From Neurospora crassa OR74A (Eukaryota > Ascomycota > Sordariomycetes > Sordariales > Sordariaceae), in contig NC_026506.1 of the NCBI RefSeq assembly GCF_000182925.2, positions 1,302,001-1,366,000 of the forward strand: a DNA stretch of 64,000 nucleotides, read 5' to 3'. Of this stretch, positions 19,431 to 31,169 are shown one piece after another (position 1 is the stretch's first letter; each line of letters opens with the position of its first letter). The position numbers and the translations under genes are program-made. Under the pieces are notes generated by a model that was not told the DNA's origin, made no database searches, and was given only the letters and a program-made list of their open reading frames with translations.

Positions 19431-22400
19431 CTACTCTCCCCCAACACCCACGACCTGCAAAACCGCCTCATTATACCCCCAATTTTCAAGCTTACACCCC
19501 ATCTCCTTTTCCAACTTCAACAAGCCATGCACTCCAATATTGAACTCCTTACCCTCTGTCTCGTCCTCCACTGCTTTCATCTTAACTCGCAACTTGCCAG
19601 CTATAACAGTGCACATACGAGTTTGATGTTCTCGTTTTCGGGAAGGTGACGACGACGACGACGACACGTCTGATGTGGCTGGAAGTTCATGGGAGCTTCC
19701 TGAAGGGATTTTGATGACGTGGAGAGAGAAGGATGGGAAGGAACAGATTTGGGTGGAGGAGGTGGAGGAGTTTTGGTGGGTGGAGAGATTGTAAGAGGAG
19801 GCGAGGACGAGGTCTTCGAGGCGAGAAGGGGTAATTAGCTTTATATAAGAAAAAAGGGGGGGAGAGATGTGGGAGAAGGACGGGAAGGTTGGTCAAAGCA
19901 CTTACTGTCGGCAGGACCGTTTTCCCCGGGAATAGCTTTTTCTTCCCTTTCCCAATGCTCTACTTCCAGGGATTCTTGAATCGCGCTCGGTGTAGGATCT
20001 TGGTGAGGAGCGTGCTGCGTGCTGCGAATACGTTTCGAACCTCGCAGAAAGCTTGCGTTGTCTTCCCGTGTAGTTGAAACGGCCTGAGAGGTTGCAGACG
20101 CCATATCCGTCGAAGCGAACGGCCGTTTCTGTGACTCGGAAGGCGTGGTTTCAACTAGTGACCTTAGACGCCCAGATCGTCGATAGCTAAAGCTGGTTGC
20201 ATCTTGACGATGGAGGTCAACATCCTTATCCGCCTCATCGTCCACAAGAACATGCTTCCGCTTGACCATGGCTGCAGGTCGTTGTGGAGATATCATCCAT
20301 TGTTGTATGTTTTCTTTAACCCTGCCATCTTCCAAACGTTCCAGCATGGAAGCCTTGAGACTGCACATTGTGGCCGACTTATTGAGTACACAGTTCATAC
20401 AACACCAGCGATTGGTGGGCGATGTCACTAACTGTGAACTCGACTCGGCTATCTCATGGGCAAGTTCCGGGCATATGCTGACACACTCGTCGAACGGACC
20501 ATCTCCGCGGCGGCATGCTGTGCATTGTTTTACCAGCCTTTCCACTCCTGTTACTTGAATAACCAAACACACTCCTAGCGCTGAATGTTTCAGTTGCTTT
20601 GGGTCCAGTTTTTTGTCGATGATGTTTAAATCTCGAATTCGAGGGAGGGCCATGAGATGGTTGAAGCTCGGATGACTCGGCCTCGTGAGATCGCAGTCGA
20701 CCATGCTGCATAAGTACTTCCAGAGTCTTTCTGAGTCCGTGGCAGGGTTTTTTGTGGTGGATTTGTGCGTGGAAATCTCCATTTGACTTCTTTTTCTTTC
20801 CTCCTCTTCGATCTCCACCTTCTTCAGAACAGGAAGGCTTGCTTCGACGACTGGATCCTTATGAAGACTGACGAGGCGCTTTGATACCACACGAGGTGCT
20901 CCATATTGGTGGGTGCCTACAATGGAGAACGTACCGTCCTTGTTATCGTTTAGGCTAACCGATGAATGCATTTTTGTCTGGCGTAGTTCAGTGTAAGCAC
21001 CTTGCTTAAAGTGACGAAGAAGACATGAGCCATGGTCAACTTACAAAATGTAATCCCAAACTCCAAGTGTTCTTGCAAACTACTCGACAAGAGCGAATAG
21101 GGCAGATCCATGGTCGGCCAGGCCAAGTCTTATCCAACTTATACCCTTCTGGGATCATGGCACCCCGTGTGTCCTTGAGGTTCCGATCCGCATCTGTCGA
21201 CAACAAAAAAACGTGTTAATTCCAAACCAGTAACAGAATATACCACGAAGATGACTTGCCCCACCACAAAGTGTATTTCCGATCCTTGCTGGCCATAATG
21301 AGTTCCCCGTCAGAGTGAACCTCTGTGACCAGTTGCAATGGGGTCTCCCTCGGTCCTGGTTGTACAACTTTAATCTTTGTTGGGACAGAATAGGGTGTCG
21401 TATTTTTGACAGCTTTCGTAAGCCCTTTCGTGGTTGACTCCATATACAAGCTGAGGCTGAACCAAATAGGCTGGGTGCCTGATGGATCTTTGATTCTGAT
21501 CTTTGGCGATTGGATAGGTTCAATGTCCAATGGCTCGCGTGAGATGACAGCCGAGGGTGTGTCGGTATAATCCTTATCATCCAGCTGAGCTTGAGATGGA
21601 CTGCGGAGTATGGTAAACGTCCCATCAAGGTTGTCATTTATGTGACAACCACGATGGGTCTGAAAGCCTTGTTAGCAGAAGCTGTCCACGAGTGAGTGAG
21701 TGGACGTGTACTGACCAAGAAGTGGCGGCCAAATTGATACCGGCTCTTCGTCAAGCACTGGCATGACCGGATAGGACATAGCCACTGGCGCGTCGGATAC
21801 TCATAGTACGGAGTCCACCCAGATGGAAGCAGGCCGCCATACAGTTGCTCAAGCTTCCCTATCGCATCTGTGACAGCCATAGAGTTAGTGGCGCTGCCCC
21901 TTTGCGGGCCTATGATGATAATAAGGGGGAAGAAACAGAACCTACTAGGCCACATGTTATAAGGACGATCTGGGTCGGCCATAGTCAAGACCTTTTCAGG
22001 TTTCGGTAGGGGAGAATCTCGAACGGCAACAATAGCCTGGCCAGATACAAGCTGATTGGTATGTGACTGACGCCTTGGCGTGTGCTCACTCAACTTGACT
22101 CCAGGAACCCCGGAAATGAACTTGTAATGGTTCGCCACTGTATGCGACGGTTCGAGCATTGGCGAGTCATCAAGACTCATGGCTTTCTTGCTAACGATGA
22201 TTGGAGGTTGCTTGTTCAGCATTTTGGTATACTGACCCAAGAATGTCAAAGTACCATCCAGGTTATCATTGTAACAAGCTCCTTTGTGTCCATGCTAGAG
22301 AGTTCAGGCAGGAAGTTAGCACATCAGCAGGTCTCGACATGTAGATTGGTAACCTAAAAAGCAGTGAAGGTACAGGAGACGGATTGACGCACGCTAAAAT

Positions 22401-23996
22401 GGTTCCCCAAAGCCTTGATGGATGGGTGCAATGTTCTGCAGGATCGGACAGGACATATCCACGGAAAATCGCCATCAAAGAATTGATAGCCGATGGGTAT
22501 TAGTGCACCTTCTGTCTTGGTTATGTTACCGAACTGATCTGTTACACATGTTAGCCGGCGTCATCTGAAACCTCGGTGGCGTTGACAGAAGCATTACCTT
22601 TGCAGACTTTGTACGGGGTATCATCAAGGGCCGAGTCTTTGGTATGTTTAGTGTAAGGACAAGAAGTATTTGCAGCGGATACGCTGTTATCAGGATGGTC
22701 CGCATAAGCATCGTTTTCCCGGCCACCATCGTCCTTCTCAATATCGTAAGTAACCCGACCGTCGTCGTCGTCGTTGTCATGGTCACTATCGACAACAATG
22801 AGCCCAGGAAGTTGATCTAGGGCACTAGCGGTGGTATTGGAGCTAAAGGACCGAGGATCAATACTCTCGACGTCAGACAGTTCCGAGTCTTCTGAAGCTC
22901 GGTCATTCCGTAATGTTTCTTGGGTATTCTCCGAAGGATTGGGGTCTTTCGATTTCTTGTGAAGCTGGTTCAAAGAGCTGGCAGTTCCGTAAGTCTCAGA
23001 GTGGGTTAGCTCGCTTTTCTGACGAGGGTCCTTGGAAGTGAGAGCAGAAACTCCAGGGACGGGCTGAGACAGTTGGGATGATGATTCGAGGCGGTCCTTT
23101 TCAGATGACGGGCGTGGTTTAGATTCCGTGCTCGCTGTACCGTCCATTGCACGTTTGGAGGGATGCTTGCTTACGCCCGGGGATGCAGAGTGGACAGGCG
23201 TATAATAAGAGCCGTTACCCTTGAAATGGACGCTCGCAATGGTCGAACCAGATGTCTGTTTGGAGCGCGGGGCAACCGTACCCGATGATGACGTCTTCTG
23301 CTGATGTGCCTTCTTCGAAGCCGCGGATAATAATCGATTAGGGAATTTGAAAGGGTTGGAAGCATTTGACAGCAAACTCGTCTTCTTGGTGTTGTTCAGG
23401 ATTGGCCTGGGAAGTCCAACGTTATTTTCTTTCGCCGATGGACCCTGAAGAGTAGAAGTCCCGGGTAGCGATTTGCGAGAAGGAGCCGAGATGCCAGACT
23501 TACTAGACAAGGCGGCGGTGTTGCTTGTCTCTAGCATGCCAGGGAACATCAAGTCGCCTTGTTGCGGAGACGCCGCCGGAGCTGGTTGGGATTGTAGTGG
23601 AGATGGCTTTACTAAGGGGTTTCCAGACGCTGCTGTGGTTTTGGTAGTTATGTTCTCAACCCCTCTTGAATTTGTCTCTGATGCGGGCTGTGCATTATCA
23701 GATATGTTGGGGTACTTCAAGCATGCTTGTAGTCTCTCAGTGTCGCCCTCCCCTGGGACAGGTTTAGTTTCATGACCACCATGACCCTGGAGCTTCGGGT
23801 CGTGGGCTTGGGCTTCAGACGTGGCTTGAGGGTTTTCGGAACCAGAGCTGGAGCTACCAATCTGCTCTTTGTTGTTCAAAGATGGCGATTTTTGACTAGT
23901 CGTTGTTGGGCATGATTCAGTGCTCAGGGGTGCCTTTGAGAGCGGGCCGATATGGTCCTGCTCACCATCGTGTTGATTCCTCTCCAGCGGCTCCAT
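19431..23996 (-). CDS. Three-module C2H2-like zinc finger protein, eight exons, 1349 aa
   Basis: Exons (minus order): 22598-23996, 22393-22538, 21946-22294, 21716-21867, 21260-21659, 21045-21193, 19906-20977, 19431-19813; phases alternate 1,0,1,0,1,0,1 and the frame closes. Residues 1-460 are Ser/Pro-rich and disordered. Then come three modules of about 75 residues: a Y-x3-W-like lead, G-x-LxPxGY, WICPVRSC or similar, an LGxHF-like end, and NDN(L/K)DGT. Each carries C-x4-C-x12-H-x3/4-H (Cys 495/500, 662/667, 846/851), a C2H2-type zinc pattern, and is cut by introns at the same two sites. The fifth intron appears to be GC-AG (GCAAGT). Around residues 1010-1090 is a Cys cluster (CTACRRGDGPFDEC, CCMNCVLNKSATMCS) resembling DUF3716-type domains, followed by a fungal C-terminal domain (FNIGVHGLLKLEKEMGCKL). 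It is probably nuclear; function unknown. Confidence 0.84.
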
Positions 23997-25664
23997 TCGC
24001 TTGGTCTAGAGGGCAAGTGTGTCCGCAGTGTCTGAAATTTACGCGCGCGAGGATGAGCATGAGATGACAAGATCAGAAGGAACAAGCGACACACTAGAGT
24101 GCCCAAAGGTCCGGCGCGTGGTGAACGGCTTAGTAAAATTGCCGTGAAAGAGAAAGTTCCTCAAGTGGAAGTCGAGATGGCGGGATGAAGGCGGGGTACA
24201 GTAAACAGACCGAGTGTTTCCTGCAGGAAGACGGGACGTTGACGCAGTGAGTGCTCGAGCTCTCCACGGCAGGAGCCCCCGTCCGAAACAGGACTCCCTA
24301 CCCCCCCGACGCGTGTTCCCGTGCAGTGTGGATTGTCCAGATTGCAAACCAAACCAAATCAACCACCTTCCCGGAACCGAAAGGAAGGTGGGACTGTAGT
24401 ATCTCCAAACATGAACCGCTGGGTTCTCCCAAAATAATGCAACCATTTCAATCAACGGTTTGGAGTCTTAGCAACAACAAGTAATATTATGTCGCTAGAT
24501 GTGTAATGTACCGTACAAAAAGTTCAATCAACAGACCTGGAAAGAGAGCAGTTGAAGTAAGAGGTCATTGTTCAGGTCTCTGCGCTTCTTTGAGCCATGA
24601 TGTTGCTGAGTGTCACAGTTGCTCTCTTCTCCAAGTGTAAGCCGCCTCCCGAATATTTTGTAGCACAACTTGAACGCGCTGCGTGCATATCGCACTTCGG
24701 CGGATCCACCAACTGCAAGCGAAACATGGAAGAACACAAGAACGACCACACCCGGCGCTGGCCGGCGTTACTTCGTTACAGCCTATCAACCCGATCATGT
24801 CAATCAGCATCCAGAAGATTGGATGCCAGAGAGTGGTCTTGGCCGGAAAGAACTCACGGGTTGAAAGGTCCTTTCGCAGTCCACATAAGCAAATCGCTGC
24901 TCTCTGTTCATTGGGGCACAATGTCCAATAATCTCTCGAGGCTCACTGTCGTCGTGTCTTTCCAGAGCACTTTGCTTTCCCTTGACGACCCAGATTATTT
25001 GTATGTTTCCATACTTGGCGACCATCCATGCCCTGTGTATGTCATGCTGTTTCTCTCCATCGTCGCCTTCGAGAGATTGTAATTATCTATGGACCAAGCC
25101 CAGTATTGAAAACACTCGTTTCATAATCAGAAGATACTAATGAATGGTCTATCTACCTAGCCATCAACTCCACCGCCAAAGCCTTGTGGCTGCCCGTCGA
25201 TCCTGAAAAAAAACAAGCCCTTGAACAAGGAAAGCCGCGAAGGAACCTTAAAGTAACCGATAGCAACCAATGGATGACTCGTCTGGACCCTTCTCAAGGT
25301 GACCGTGGATCTCAAGGCAAATTATATCCCCAGCCACGTGGTGTCTAGGTGAAGTGAAGTAGGACCTGAGCTAGAACCTGGAATTTCAACCTCTATTCAC
25401 CTAGCATCTTGGCTCCAAGGTTCAATATGATAGGATTGTGGGTGCCTTCACCTGTTCATAAGTGAATATGAGCTTCTGTTTACCAATCACGGTTTCCCAG
25501 GTCGCTTTTACCTGTCGCCATAATATCGCGAACTGCACATATTTAATAGACGTATTCCTTTGTCAACCCGGCCACAATTTTTCTTTCTTACACCGTCGGT
25601 CTCCGACAAATATTGTCACTTGAAATTCACCACTAACGGCTGAGATCAACTACCTCTTTTCACC
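23997..25664. other. Intergenic between divergent genes
   Basis: This 1.67 kb should contain the promoters of the three-module gene (minus) and of the small gene at 25665 (plus). A 161-codon open frame at 24597-25082 has no domain or codon bias. I see no repeats of note. Confidence 0.4.
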
Positions 25665-26072
25665 ATGTCGACCCGACCCCAACCGAATAACATTCCTCCC
25701 AATGCCGACCTTGCGATTCCCTTCCTTGACCGAGTTCTCGTCGACAGCCCCTTTCCACCCATAGCGATCCTTCTGCCCAGACCCTTTTGCCACTACGACA
25801 ACGACATAAAACTGGAAGTCACCGCAGTGACAACCACAAAGGATATCCACGTCATCAAACGCGAAGTCGAACGATACCGATTCGGCCTTTCACCAGCTTA
25901 TAGACCTGATGATAGAGTCTACCTGGTAATGGACATGTACGGTTTCGGACTTCCCGCCCCAGGAACTTGGCGCTTCCAGATCAAGGGTTACTCTTGGATC
26001 GACCGCAAGCGCACCGAGGTCCTGAGCATTATCCACGACGAAGTCACAGAGGCGGTTACAGCGGAGAACTAG
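25665..26072 (+). CDS. Small protein of unknown family, 135 aa (possibly 5' part of a longer gene)
   Basis: The frame starts at a good context (CACCATGTCG) and reads MSTRPQPNNIPPNADLAIPF, then a compact region with alternating hydrophobics (DNDIKLEVTAVTTTKDIHV, DRVYLVMDMYGFGLPAPGTW, RFQIKGYSWIDRKRTEVL) that looks like a beta-rich fold, ending at TAG 26072. Codons are C-ending like the real genes. The next coding segment (26198-26743) begins directly after a convincing acceptor (CTAAT branch, pyrimidine tract, CCCAAG), so the two may be one gene. However, I found no canonical donor in the required phase before the TAG: the only phase-matched ones would discard clearly coding sequence. I do not recognise the fold and assign no function. 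Confidence 0.6.
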   Translation: MSTRPQPNNIPPNADLAIPFLDRVLVDSPFPPIAILLPRPFCHYDNDIKLEVTAVTTTKDIHVIKREVERYRFGLSPAYRPDDRVYLVMDMYGFGLPAPGTWRFQIKGYSWIDRKRTEVLSIIHDEVTEAVTAEN

Positions 26073-26197
26073 AATTTCCCTGCTGACTCTATGAGACTAA
26101 GTAGGTAAATGAGCTTTCCTTTTGTCTACTTCTTTAAAGACATGTCGTGAGCCCAGTGAACAGCTGCTAATTATTTCTTCTTTCCAATTCCCAAGGC

Positions 26198-26743
26198 GTG
26201 CCCCAGGAATGGCTGCTCTGGATGACCAAAACCAGCAGCCGATTCCGATACAGAATCAACCCTGATGTTGCGCTGACCTTTCAACTTCGTGCTCCCATGC
26301 AGCCTGTTTCTATGCAGCCTGCCCGTGTGCAGCCTGCGGAGCCCCGGCGCCCACGTGGAAGACCGAGGAAGGTCCGTGTCGATGCCGACCTTGAAGAGCA
26401 TGACAACATGGTTGACTCCGACAACAACGGATACATGGAGCATGTCGACATGGAGATGAATGAGGCAGAGAACGCCGAAGGCTGCGAGTTGAGTGTGGCT
26501 TCTTTTTTAGAGCAGGATGAGGACGACAATGTCAACTACATTGATTATTATGGAGAAAACCCCGCCGACGCCAGATTCGGGACTGGCAACGGGGTTGGTG
26601 ACATGAACGCTGTGCATGATGATGATCAACAAGACAACCTCATGTTGGTGGGTGACAGTGAAGATGATGCTGTACAGCATGAACGGCCGCAAATTGGCAT
26701 GAAGACAATACCTGCCTCCTATTATGATCTACAGCAGTCATGA
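26198..26743 (+). CDS. AT-hook acidic protein or 3' exon of the 25665 gene
   Basis: The open frame follows an acceptor-like CTAATTATTTCTTC...CCCAAG at 26161-26195 and has its first ATG at 26222 (173 aa from there). It contains three PMQPVSMQPARVQPAEP-like QP units, then an AT-hook (RRPRGRPRKVRVD), whose GRP core flanked by basic residues binds the minor groove of AT-rich DNA. A strongly acidic, Asn-rich C-terminal half follows (EQDEDDNVNYIDYYGEN, DDDQQDNLMLVGDSEDD). That combination suggests a nuclear chromatin-associated protein. It lies just left of a 9 kb AT-rich island; adjacency is no evidence of function. Whether it has its own start or is spliced to the upstream 135-residue frame is unresolved from sequence alone. 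Confidence 0.5.
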   Translation: MPQEWLLWMTKTSSRFRYRINPDVALTFQLRAPMQPVSMQPARVQPAEPRRPRGRPRKVRVDADLEEHDNMVDSDNNGYMEHVDMEMNEAENAEGCELSVASFLEQDEDDNVNYIDYYGENPADARFGTGNGVGDMNAVHDDDQQDNLMLVGDSEDDAVQHERPQIGMKTIPASYYDLQQS

Positions 26744-27529
26744 CATTCAATTTCCCATCACAACCATTCTCGAAGTGTGAGAGAAAATGTCCATCGTTGC
26801 CTGTAGACAAGACAAGACAATAACTTGCAAGCCACAACACACCGACAAATCACACATCTAATTCCCTTGCACCTCATATATCCTCCCACCAACCAATTCC
26901 TGCCGTCCTCTCGTCATTCAACGTTCTATTTTTTTTTTGGAAATCAGGCACCATTACGCCCGACCACAAATCGACCCGGCACCCCTATGTCCTAGCTTGC
27001 TCAAACAGTTTTCTTCAAAAGAAAAAAAGATCTTCCATTGGCCTAAACCCCAATTAAGCTTTAGGGCTGAAAAAAAAAGCCAAGAACGGCACGAAATTGC
27101 TCCGATTACGGTGGCCCAAGTGTGCCTTGGGTCGTTTATCCAAAAGTTCTAAAAACTTGAAGTCTAACCAGCTGCAAGCATTAGGCTTGCACTGGGGAGT
27201 GGTTTCCAAATCCTTGTGCTAAGATAACCTTGATAAGCCGTCTCCTGCAATTGCAACGTCACCTCAACTCCCCCGGCCATCAACTCTCATCAACTCTCAT
27301 TAACTCCCATTGACTCCCATTAACTCCCATTACTTCATTGCTTCATTACTTTATTATTTTATTACTTCATTGCTTTATTACTTCCGGACCGGAAGAGAAG
27401 GGTAACAATACAAATGGACCCTGCAGTTGGTTCTCCAAATTTTTGAGTTGGGGTAAGGTAACAATGCAAATGGATCCCGCTCTCCTCCCCCCCCTCTCCC
27501 CCCCCCCCCTTTCTTCCCGGGCCGGGGCT

Positions 27530-27712
27530 AAAAAGAAAGAAAGAAAAAGAAGAAGAAAACGAAGAGAAGAAAAAAATAAGGAGAAAAAGATGAGAAGAAT
27601 GAAAAGAAAAGGAAAAGAAGAAGGCGAAGGCGAAAAAGGGAAAGAGAAAAAAAAAAGGTAGTGAAAAAAAAAAAGAAGAGAAAGAAGGAAGGAAGGAAGC
27701 TACAAAGGTTGA
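27530..27712. repeat. Polypurine tract, about 180 bp
   Basis: Nearly every base is A or G, with GAAGAA, AAAAG and GGAAGGAAGG units. It can adopt triplex-type structure; no coding content. Confidence 0.85.
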
Positions 27713-28092
27713 AGTCAAAGTTCAAGGTCTGGGCGTGAGTATTGAATTTTGTAAGTGTGGTAGAGGTGTTGATATAAAATGGCTTGCAGCTGGCTGCAGA
27801 TGGGAGCTTGGACCAGTTTTATAAACGACCTAGGTCACACTTGGGCCACCGTATCCGATTCACGAGTAAGCAAACAGGTCTTGGCATGCACTTTGTAATG
27901 GACCCTGCTTAAACCTTAGTGTAGTGTCACACGCACCCTTAAAACCCCTACCTATCCTAGGCTTCCTAGCTTCCTCTTTCCCCCGATATTATAGTATGTA
28001 CTCGCATATATTTGGAGGATGAGGAGGAGAAGAGAAGGAGAGCCCCCCCCCTTTCGCAAGTTGCAGAAAGGTAATTGTTAAACGCCACCACA

Positions 28093-28132
28093 GGGGGGGG
28101 GGGGGGGGAGGGGGGGGGGGGGGGGGGGGAGG
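28093..28132. repeat. Poly-G tract (about 40 bases, two interruptions)
   Basis: G-runs are broken only by single A residues, 170 bp from the left edge of the retroelement. Length is unreliable in assemblies. Confidence 0.88.
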
Positions 28133-28300
28133 GAAAGTTGTTAATTGACGGGGTACATAGGTAGAGGTACCGTACTGCTTACTTTTCTTTGAGCTGAATA
28201 TATATAACATGTCGGTGCTAGGCTTACTTCCAGCCTTATTTAGTGTAGGTAGGTACCTAGTCCTGTAATTTCCCTTTAGGCCCTGCCTAATGTTTAATAT

Positions 28301-28640
28301 TGTCAGGAACGTAGGCAAAAGGTAGGCTGAGGTGACTACGGTCGTAGCCATACATAGGGGACGGTAAATTAGGGGTCAATCCAAAGATATATTAATAACT
28401 ACCGACTACAATAAACTACGCTCCGTTAAACCTCTTTTATACTTATATAAACTCTATTTATCCGCTAACGAATATTATAAAGCCTCATACTAATTTAACG
28501 CCTCAGCGCAATACCGGATTATCCTTCCTACAAACCCAACCCAATATAAGTATTATTATTAATAATCCTACGCATCAGTTAACGAAGGGGAGTAGCAACC
28601 GTTAAAGTACTTCTATATATAAGCTCTTAGCCTCCTAATA
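28301..28640 (-). repeat. LTR of the gypsy element (element 3' end)
   Basis: 340 bp, the same length as its partner at 37100-37439 and alignable along its whole extent. It is strongly AT-shifted. The C-rich (purine on minus) tract directly inside it fits a polypurine primer site. Confidence 0.92.
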
Positions 28641-28865
28641 CAACCCCCCCCTTTATAAGTTCTATCCTTAGAACCTTTATAATTTATAATAGATCCCAGT
28701 TAAATAGCAGAGGGTATTAATATTATATTATTATAATATTGTTAAATTGTATTACTAGCGAAGGTGCAGTATCCTCGCCCCTTAGTTCTAGCGAACCGTT
28801 ACTCGTAATAACCGCCGACGCTATATTCCGGATATTATAGCTATTTCGCCGCCGGCGAGCCGCTT

Positions 28866-29150
28866 ACTAGAATATTAATATTATAATATTCCTTCTCCTA
28901 AGCTCTAAATACGGATACGAAACCGCCTACCTAAATATTAGTATTATAATATCTATTCTTACGAATTCTAAATATAGCGAGCCGCCCGTTAGAATATCGG
29001 TATTATAATATCTATTCTTATAAATTTTAGTATAAATACGAAACCGGTATTAAATCTAACTATTTAATATACTATTTACTAGAATATCGGTATTGTAATA
29101 TCTATTCTTATAATTTCTAATATAAATACGAAACTAGTATTAAATTTAAG
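28866..29150. repeat. Tandem array of about 60-90 bp units inside the element
   Basis: Four diverged copies share a core like ATCGGTATTATAATATCTA, followed by TTCTTA and ATAAATACGAAACC. It lies between the chromodomain region and the element's 3' LTR, where such elements have non-coding sequence. Confidence 0.75.
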
Positions 29151-30349
29151 AAGTTAATTGGATTCCTAACTATTATTAAAACTATCGTCCTACTAGCGTA
29201 CGAAGTAATAAATATCGTTTTACTTAATAAAGAGTACTATACCGAATTTAAGAACGTTAATAAATATTTTAGGATACTAATATAATTATACTTCGTAATT
29301 CCTCTTACTAAATATTCTCTATTATCCGTATTTGCAGCGTAGCTTAATATTCTCGTAGGGTACCTTCCATTATTTACGTCTATTATATAATATTTATATA
29401 ATTGAATCCTAAAGCTCTTTTTATAGGTTATTTTCTATTTAATTATTTATACCTACTATAACTTACTATAATATTTAAATATAATCCCCCTCCCTATAAA
29501 TTCCGTCCTTAGGACCTTCGTTTCCTTCCTTCACCTCCTATAATTCTATATATTACTTCCTCTATAAACCTCCCTTACTTATATTATTCCTTCTTAATCG
29601 CCTTCCCATTACCTTCGCCTTATTTTTTATATTACTCTTTTTATTTTAATAGTACGATTCTTAACTATTACCCCCACTCTCTTTACTATAATCCGAATTA
29701 TATACTTTCCTATTTTCTACCTTTCTCTTCTATTTTTTTATAACCGTTGCTACTACCTATTCGTTCTATCCTTCCCCTTTTAACTATCGCCTTCGTCTTA
29801 TCCTTCTATTTACCCCCTCCTATTACCTATATAATTACTTAATACTCTTCTTACCCTATATTATTTTATATTCGCCTACCTAAAATTATATTTACTTACC
29901 TCAATTTATATTCGTATAAAGACCTCCTCCCTTATTTATATAACGCCCCTTCCGCCTACCCTCTTCGCCTCTCCTTTTCTTCTTCCTCCCATCCTTATTT
30001 TTATTATTATATCCGCCCCCCCCTCGCCCGCACCGCCCCCCCCCCCCGAATATACACCTCGCTACTATATATTTATATATTAATCCCCGCCTTCCTACTA
30101 CGTTTAATTAATACATTTATTTCCTTTCTCTATTTTCCTCTTTCTACTCCGTCCTCCCCTTCTTTTCGCTTTATATTTATTACTAACCTTTACCTAGTTA
30201 TTTTCTTTTTTATTTTTTAGTAATATCCATCCTTTCGCCTACTTAGGATATAGTATTACTCTAGCCCAAGCGTTCGCGAACGCTCTAGCCCTAAACCTAC
30301 GCGAAGTTTTTAAGTTAATTGGCTAGAACACCTGCTAGATTAAAGGTAC

Positions 30350-30350
<1 letters not shown>

Positions 30351-30417
<67 letters not shown>
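30351..30417. repeat. Homopolymer: 67 consecutive T
   Basis: An unbroken T-run (A on minus) within the non-coding 3' part of the retroelement. It could be the relic of a poly-A tail of a nested non-LTR element or simple expansion; its length is unreliable. Confidence 0.9.
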
Positions 30418-30421
<4 letters not shown>

Positions 30422-30979
30422 CGCTAACATCTTTTCCTTCCAAAATTCAACGAAAAATCGCAATATTCGCTAACAATGCGCCGTTATATACTTAAGGTCC
30501 CTCGTAGTATTTACAATTTATAGAACGTTATATAGAATATAGTAATTAAAATTATACGCTTTACTAATACTAATAGCCCCCTACTTACCCCCCTCTTATA
30601 GTAATTACATTATTCCGCAGTAGTATTTTAAGCTATAATATAAGCGCGCCTAATTAATAATAGTCTCCCCGCAATATTATTTAAAATATTTCGTATTCCT
30701 AATTTTAATTATAAAAATTACTTAAAGTTAAACTACTATAATATTAGTAATACTAATACTAATATCAATCCAGCGGCCCCCCCTAGCTCCCCTATAAATA
30801 TCTTTACACCGAATATTCCTACTTATATCCCCCCCTCCCCCAGTTATAACTATAGTCCCTAGCGTTAATTAGTTAATAGAAAATTAGTATTACTAAATAG
30901 AAAATTAGACGAATTATTAGAATTTATATAGGAGGATTATAAGTAAATAATATAAGGTAGTATTTACAAATATTATTAA

Positions 30980-31056
30980 TAGGCGCGGTAGCGTACGGAA
31001 ATATTCCTTTTAAAATCGTAGGTTCTAATCCTATATCAATAATAGCGGACGCTACT
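30980..31056 (+). other. tRNA-like sequence with pol III B box (relic)
   Basis: GGTTCTAATCC at 31021-31031 matches the internal B box and sits in a five-pair T-arm (GTAGG/CCTAT with a seven-base loop). CGGTAGCGTACGG upstream resembles the D-arm/A-box region at about the normal distance. The flanks do not form a clear acceptor stem. It is probably a RIP-altered tRNA or tRNA-derived SINE fragment, not a working gene. Confidence 0.35.
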
Positions 31057-31169
31057 AAGGATTTTTTTATTTAGGGTAATAATAGAAAATATAAACTATA
31101 TTCTATTTAGCGCTTTATTAATATCCTATATTAAATTAAATTACCTTCCCTTCCTATTTTTTATTTTAT

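Larger units (their letters stand above)
26744..28300. other. Low-complexity flank of the AT-rich island
   Basis: There is no gene here. It contains a series of CTCCCATTAA/CTTCATTACT-type repeats (about 27285-27385), a duplicated block of about 24 bp (GGTAACAATACAAATGGACC at about 27402 and a near copy at about 27458), C- and G-runs, and a purine tract (27530-27712). The 94-118 codon open frames within it are translations of these simple repeats. Confidence 0.55.

Noticed and set aside
24597-25082. 161-codon plus-strand open frame
   Set aside because: Composition is not protein-like and overlapping frames are equally open.
27338-27725. Lys/Glu/Arg-rich or Phe/Ser-rich frames
   Set aside because: Translations of a polypurine tract, not a gene.
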